The position numbers and the translations under genes were made by a program. Positions 59,301 to 64,000 of a stretch of 64,000 nucleotides of DNA are shown piece by piece (the stretch's first letter is position 1; each line of letters opens with the position of its first letter). Source of the DNA: Nephromyces sp. MM_2019 (taxonomy: Eukaryota > Apicomplexa > Aconoidasida > Nephromycida); assembly GCA_015657535.1 (NCBI GenBank), contig JADHZB010002086.1:85199-149198 (forward strand), read 5' to 3'. The notes beneath the pieces are model-generated. The model did not search any database and was not told the DNA's origin. It saw only the letters and a list, made by a program, of their open reading frames with translations.

Positions 59301-62300
59301 GCTCAGTGTTGTAGATACGTCTAGAGAAAATAGCCATCAAAAGGCAAAAAAATCTATATTAGCTGCTTTTTCGAGGGTTTTTTACTTAACACACTTCTTC
59401 ATGAATTCGTTTTTTTGCAAAGAAAAAAGCCTTTTTTTTTCACATGCGCTTATTTCGTTTGAAAGCAACACGGTTAAGAGCGTTATATAGCCTCTAGCAT
59501 CAAACACACAGGAAAGAGACAGTCTGGTTTAAATAATCTTCTAAAAGGGAAGCAGTCTCCGCATATTCAGGAAAAATATTTTGCAAAAAAAGACACGCAC
59601 AAAGGCACACGCACACGAACATACAAGTACGCGCACACACACAAACACGTAGGCACACACACACCTAAGTAAAAGAGTGTATTCATTCTAGTAATCTATC
59701 GTTGGTATTAAACAGGTAATAAGAGTTTTACGGCTGAGGTTTTTGTGTAGGAATTCTCATATGCTTTCGTGACTTCCATTTATGTGTAGCAAATACAGTT
59801 TGTACTAGTGTGATGTAGGCTTTTCTATGTGTTGTATGTGGGGTGTATATTGTGTGTGTATTATGCTTTTCAGTGTATTGTGTATGTCGTGTATATCATG
59901 TGTGTGTTTGTTGTGTGTCACGTAAATTCTGTGCCTTTCGTGTATGTCGCGTGTGTGTATCGTACATGGTGTGTGTTGTTTATATATCGTGTGCGCGGCA
60001 TATATCATGTGTGTGCGATTTATGTGTCCGTCAGACATTAGCATTACTATATTCTATCAAATTTCTTCCTATCTAGTGTATATACATCAGAATTTTGGTG
60101 CTTTTACAGGCGATTGCCTTGTCAGCAGCTGAAGATATCTCAATCAGAGAGATTTCTCTTAAAGTTCTGTTGATGATTGCAACTGCAGAAACCTACCCTT
60201 CGATAGCTGAGAGATTGCTGAGTGTTGCTAAGAGTTCTCCAGCCTGTCGCAGTGATTGCCTTCTCTATATACTGAAGATGGGGAGCAAGTTAGAGAGAAC
60301 GCCTGATGCTTGAATGTTTGTGTGTGTTGGTGTGTGCATGTGTTTATGCGTGTGTGTGCGTGTGTGCGTGTGTGTACGTGTGTGTGCGTGTGTGTGCGTG
60401 TGTATGTGAGTGTGAGACTCTTGCACGTGTGCTTAGATTTCTGCAAAAAAAACTTTGTGTGTTTTTGAGCTTTTGAGGAAAAGCATCGATTTCTGCTGTT
60501 TATCCTCCTCTTATTGTTCTGCCTCAAGAGTTTGATTTTACGCTGAGAATTTTATGTCTTTGACGTTTTCTTCCTCTTCTTAAACGTATCATTATTCTTA
60601 TTATATTATATTGTTCCTCTTTTTCCTCTTTTTCCTCTTCTTTTTTCTGAATTTTATCGCTGATGCTACGTTATATCTTTAGGGGCCAATTCTTACTTAT
60701 TGAGGATTTTCAATGGTATTTGGGTGTGCTCACTGATATACTAACGAGCGGGTTACTATCTGCCGTGGCTAGCAACACACACAATGAAGCTTTCGCCACT
60801 CAATTAGAAGAGCTTAGCCTACGGGTGCCTGCCATAAGGTTTGTCGCTCATTCGGGCAAAATTTGCGGTTTTTAATGCTAAAAAAGGCAGACACACACAC
60901 ACACGCAAAGTAACTTTGAAGTGTACTGACAGAGACACACACACACCTGCGAAGTTACTTTGTAGCTTTTCCTCTTATTTTGCTAGATCTCTAAAGGTTA
61001 AGGCATCCCACTGGCATCAAACTCCGCTGTCTTCGCTAGGGCTACAACTTCATACTACTTGAGTCTCCCCCTAATACTTTTTCAGAGCCTCGCCACCCCC
61101 TAAGACTTGGTCAACCCCACCACCCCTCTAATAAGCTCCTCAACACCACCAACCCCCTAACACTCTCCTCACCCCAACCACCCCCCAATGCTTACTCAAC
61201 CCCACCACCCCCCTAATAAGCTACTCAACGCCACCACCCTCCAACATATACCTTAACCCCCCATTCTACCCTATTCCCCCCCATACTCCCTACATATTAT
61301 GTTTATATCGTATAAATCCTTTTGCCTATCAAATTTTCATTTTTTATTGTTGATTATGCTACTGTGTGTGCTCCTTCACTTTTATGGCGTGGGGAACGTG
61401 TGAGCGACTGCAGTGTGTGTGTGTTCCTTGACGCTCATGGCTTAGCGAAGGTTAGAGCTACTGCAGCTCAAAGCTGAAGGGTGGGACTCTAGGCGACTGC
61501 TTGCTAGTAATATCACTAGTAAATAGCTGAGTATATGCATTGGCGCAGTTTGAAGGTTTTTGCTTTCATCGCTGAATCCTGTGAGCCTCCCAAAGTCTTG
61601 AAATTTGACAGCTTAAATTCTTAGTTTGATGACTCTAAGCCTCAGGTGGTTGTTCTCACACACACACACACATAGAGGCATAACGCACACACACACACAT
61701 AGAGGCACAACGCACACACACACACACACATAGAGGCACAACACACACACACACACACATAGAGGCACAACGCACACACACACACACACACACACATAGA
61801 GGCACAACGCACACGCACACACACACACACATATAGGCACAACGCACACACACACATATAGGCACAACGCACACACACACACATGTCATCGTTTTCCTTT
61901 TAAGGCTTAGTTTTTTCCTTCCAAGCTGATGGTACTTATCCTTGCACATGCACACAAACACCAAAATTTGCCTTTCAAGGCTTAGTTTTATACTTTCAAG
62001 CTTCAGCTGCTTGTTTTTCACGCACACGCAAACTTCACCTTTTTGCCCTTAAAGGCCTAGCTTGGTCCAGCTATGCTCCTACCTGATAGACCAAGAGAAT
62101 GGAGCTGGTTATGTGAGGAATGCCTCTGCACGCGATGCATACCCAAGGAGCGATGGAAATGTTAGTGTAGTTACATCGCGGAGCGACACACACATTACAC
62201 AGGCGAATTTTGATGGTGTGGATGCTAGGAAAAGGGCGAAGAAAACAAAGACAGAGTTGCCTATGAGGGTTATAAAGTCTGCTGCCTGGATCATAGGTAT

Positions 62301-63781
62301 GTGTGTTAAAGCTACATCTGTGTGTGACCTTTGTGTGTGTGCGTGTGTACAGTTGTGTATGGTAGTGTGTGTAGCTGTGTATGAGGTTGTATGGGTGTAA
62401 CTTTTGATGGTGTATGTGTAGCTTTTTTTTATGTTTGTGTGTAGCTATGTATGATGCTGTGTGTGTATGCATAGCTGCTTATGATGTCGTGTGTGTTTAG
62501 TTGTTTATAATGTTGTGTGCGTGCACGCGCCTACCATTGTATTATATGCTGTGAGTGTGTGTGCCTACCGTTAAATGATATATCCCCTACATGTCTGTGG
62601 AGTGTATCTGATTTCTATACTCTATAGGGGAGTTTAGTCGTGAGGCTTTAGAAGCAGCCCCCGAAGAAGGTGAAGACACACCACTAAACAGAGCTGATGA
62701 TTACATTTCTACCTTTTGCAGACTACTGGTTTTGCAGGTGAGTTAAACTGTTGTGTGTGTGTGTGTGTGTGTACGTGTGTATCATAAGAAGCGTTTGTGT
62801 TTTTGTGTGAAGCATGCTTATATAGAGGAAGGGTTAGCGAAAACTCCTAGAAACAGTTGAATCATAGGTATGCGTGTGTGTGTGTGTGTGTGTGTGTGCT
62901 TTTCCTGAGCTGAAGTGGTTATTCTTGGATTTATTTCTTATTTTTTTGAGGATATCTTTTTTTTTGTTTTTGTTTGATTTGCTTTAACAAGAATTGGCTA
63001 TTGATGTCTAATCTTAGGCTGTGGCTGCATGTATTCCGTTTTGCTAGCAGTAGGCATCCTGTGTGTGTATAATCTCTTTCTGTCTAAGAAGCTAGGTATG
63101 AGATCTCAATTCTGCTTGCAGTAGGCATCCCGTGTTTGTATGTTCCTGTTATCTCTCCCTGCTGTTCCATCAGCTAGAAACATGTTTTTTTCTACTTTTC
63201 TCAGGTGTGTGTGTCGTCAGACTCTCCTAGTGTTCAAACTGCCTGTATATGGGCCTTGAACAAGCTGATGCTCTACGCTGCCTCCGTAGTCTCCGCGAAA
63301 AAGCAATCCCTTGAAGTAGCTTTGGAAGCAATAGACTTCTCCAGGACTAGGGTTTCTACGGAGTTTTACTCTTCTCTAGCCGTAAGAAGAAGAGATAATA
63401 GTTTTTATAAGTTTTTTGGCATTGAAAAATGAATAGCAAAGAGTGTGTGCGTGTACTTTACCCAGAGAGTGTGTGTGCGTACTTTATGAGTGCATAGAAG
63501 ATGCCTTTTTTCTACTTTTTTTGGGTTTATTTCTGCTTCATTTCTTGAAAATCATATGAATGTTAGTGTGTTCTCTCTTCAACCTGCTTCTCTTCATCTT
63601 CTCCCTATTTTTGTGATAATATATAGCAGTGTGTGTGCAGAGAATTTTCAGTAAGAAAATGGTCTATTCCAAACTGCCTTAAACCTTAATTCTGAGTCGA
63701 CTGCTTCTGTATTTGTGTGTTGTGGTGCAGCTGGAACTTCGATCTTTTGCTGAGAAGCTCTTTCCCAACGATGATATAGAG
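56336..63781 (+). CDS. AP3D1: AP-3 complex delta subunit (adaptin), N-terminal trunk; continues beyond the window
   Basis: AP-3 delta is a large subunit of the AP-3 coat, which sorts cargo from endosomes or Golgi to lysosome-like organelles. Exons: 56336-56986, 58546-59073, 60110-60288, 60683-60838, 62055-62296, 62628-62737, 63205-63381, 63731-63781. Phases agree at all junctions (0, 0, 2, 2, 1, 0, 0), giving 698 codons so far. The HEAT/ARM adaptin N-domain is recognised by LQKLCFLQVFGFNIEWASIH, LTKLNPKMYLGLAPQLYHLL, NWTTLKLLRIFRLLLPHESR, TSVIYECVSLVL, DSDDANLKFLGLDLL, FQWYLGVLTDIL and SAAWIIGEFSRE, in family order. Human AP3D1 is about 1150 residues, so the C-terminal half should lie to the right. 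The N-terminus is divergent and the frame is open upstream of the ATG to an acceptor at 56312. Introns 1 (1.56 kb) and 4 (1.2 kb) are large and repeat-filled. Confidence 0.88.
57003..57280. repeat. TG-rich degenerate minisatellite in AP-3 delta intron 1
   Basis: Repeated GTGTGTGGGTG / GAGTTGGTGTGGG variants begin within 20 bp of the exon 1 donor at 56986. The frame stays open through it, which extends the apparent frame past the true donor. Confidence 0.85.
59580..59675. repeat. CA-rich tract in AP-3 delta intron 2
   Basis: ACGCACA / ACACACA variants with interruptions. Unlike the nearby TG tracts it is CA-rich on the sense strand. Confidence 0.8.
59829..60035. repeat. Degenerate TG-rich minisatellite in AP-3 delta intron 2
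   Basis: Irregular units of about 20 bp of the type TGTGTATGTCGTGTATATC repeat with variation up to 75 bp before the exon at 60110. Confidence 0.75.
60316..60416. repeat. (TG)n with CG substitutions in AP-3 delta intron 3
   Basis: GTGTGTGCGTGTGTGCGTG units start about 30 bp after the donor of the exon ending at 60288. Confidence 0.85.
61060..61290. repeat. C-rich degenerate minisatellite in AP-3 delta intron 4
   Basis: Units of roughly 40-45 bp built from CTCAACCCCACCACCCCC and CTAATAAGCT repeat four to five times with variation. It is the only C-rich block in the window and nearly free of G on the + strand. Confidence 0.8.
61661..61884. repeat. (CA)n minisatellite carrying the 19-bp motif, inverted relative to 38.3 kb
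   Basis: Seven copies of ATAGAGGCACAACGCACA, or close variants, are separated by CA runs of varying length. This is the reverse complement of the unit at 38327-38795. It lies in AP-3 delta intron 4. Confidence 0.92.
61896..62075. repeat. Three tandem copies of an acceptor-like segment, the third forming the real exon 5 border
   Basis: CCTTTTAAGGCTTAG, CCTTTCAAGGCTTAG and CCCTTAAAGGCCTAG recur at about 75-bp spacing. In the third copy the AAAG|GCCTAGC site is the acceptor used for exon 5 (62055), as shown by phase and by similarity to AP-3 delta (RPSLVQLCSYL). Confidence 0.7.
62397..62570. repeat. Degenerate minisatellite in AP-3 delta intron 5
   Basis: Units of about 36 bp of the type TGTGTAGCTATGTATGATG repeat four to five times with drift, between exons 62055-62296 and 62628-62737. 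Confidence 0.7.
62751..62900. repeat. Two (TG)n tracts in AP-3 delta intron 6
   Basis: TG runs near 62751-62780 and 62873-62898 follow the donor of the exon ending at 62737. Confidence 0.85.
63046..63150. repeat. Imperfect duplication in AP-3 delta intron 6
   Basis: Two copies about 75 bp apart share GCAGTAGGCATCC followed by YGTGTKTGTAT and an ATCTCT-rich end. The second copy lies about 60 bp before the exon 7 acceptor. Confidence 0.65.
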
Positions 63782-64000
63782 GTAACAAGATATGCGTGTG
63801 TGTTATCCTAATGAACTCATTGTATGCGCGTATAATTCTGCCCATCGCATTGTGTGTGTGGCGCCATAATGCTCTCGCCATTGTGTGTGCGTGCACTCTG
63901 CTTGTGTTCCCGCCTGTGTTTCTTTTGTGTGTCCTGCTTTATTATCCTCTATGAGCTATATGGTCTACCCACTGCTTACTGCATGCTTGCCCCCCTGGTT

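Noticed and set aside
59805..60132. Frames in TG-rich DNA before AP-3 delta exon 3
   Set aside because: Repeat-driven; the real exon begins at 60110 after CTTTTACAG.
60839..61062. Read-through or extra exon after AP-3 delta exon 4
   Set aside because: The donor at 60838 joins in phase to 62055 and restores the family sequence (VPAIRPSLVQLCSYL); the intervening frame is CA-repeat-derived.
61613..62027. Minus-strand Cys/Val-rich frames opposite AP-3 delta intron 4
   Set aside because: Same repeat artefact; the region is intronic for the + strand gene.

Overview
The window is nuclear DNA of an intron-rich eukaryote, most likely an apicomplexan or a close alveolate relative. It is AT-rich with many (TG)n/(CA)n tracts. 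The strongest lineage clue is a cyclic-nucleotide phosphodiesterase whose catalytic domain follows a multi-pass membrane region, the architecture of Plasmodium and Toxoplasma PDEs. A ZIP-type metal transporter and an adaptin-like AP-3 delta gene fit the same setting. There are no bacterial features, operons, rRNA, CRISPR arrays or clear transposons. Most genes are chains of short exons, so simple open reading frames miss them. I rebuilt models by joining exons whose GT..AG borders and codon phases agree.

Layout. 115-265 (+) is the last exon of a gene that starts outside the window. 1103-7927 (+) is an unrecognised six-exon gene (367 codons) whose junctions all keep phase. 7928-12328 has no convincing gene. 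12329 to about 17765 (-) is a ZIP (SLC39-like) transporter. 21112-24444 (-) is one uninterrupted 1110-codon frame for a large low-complexity protein that may be nuclear. 24938-25532 (-) is a small two-exon membrane protein. 25533-31099 is mostly non-coding, with a few doubtful small frames. 31100-47096 (-) is the 18-exon phosphodiesterase, which fills a quarter of the window. 47825-49334 (-) and 51732-52960 (-) are two unrecognised split genes. 53968-56275 (+) holds exon-like pieces of an unassigned gene. 56336 to beyond the right edge (+) is the AP-3 complex delta subunit; eight exons are resolved (698 codons, the N-terminal trunk).

The genes do not form a pathway. The recognised ones cover cyclic-nucleotide breakdown, divalent-metal transport and endosome/lysosome-type vesicle sorting. 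Transcription direction runs in blocks: + up to 8 kb, - from 12 to 53 kb, + from 54 kb on. Base composition follows the same blocks, because introns are T-rich on the sense strand.

The most unusual points are: a 19-bp minisatellite present in two different genes in the same orientation relative to transcription; a 210-N gap that keeps that repeat's register; a tandemly copied splice-acceptor region before AP-3 delta exon 5; a 29-bp perfect hairpin in a PDE intron; a duplicated coding end at the PDE stop; and a long insertion between the last two conserved PDE blocks.
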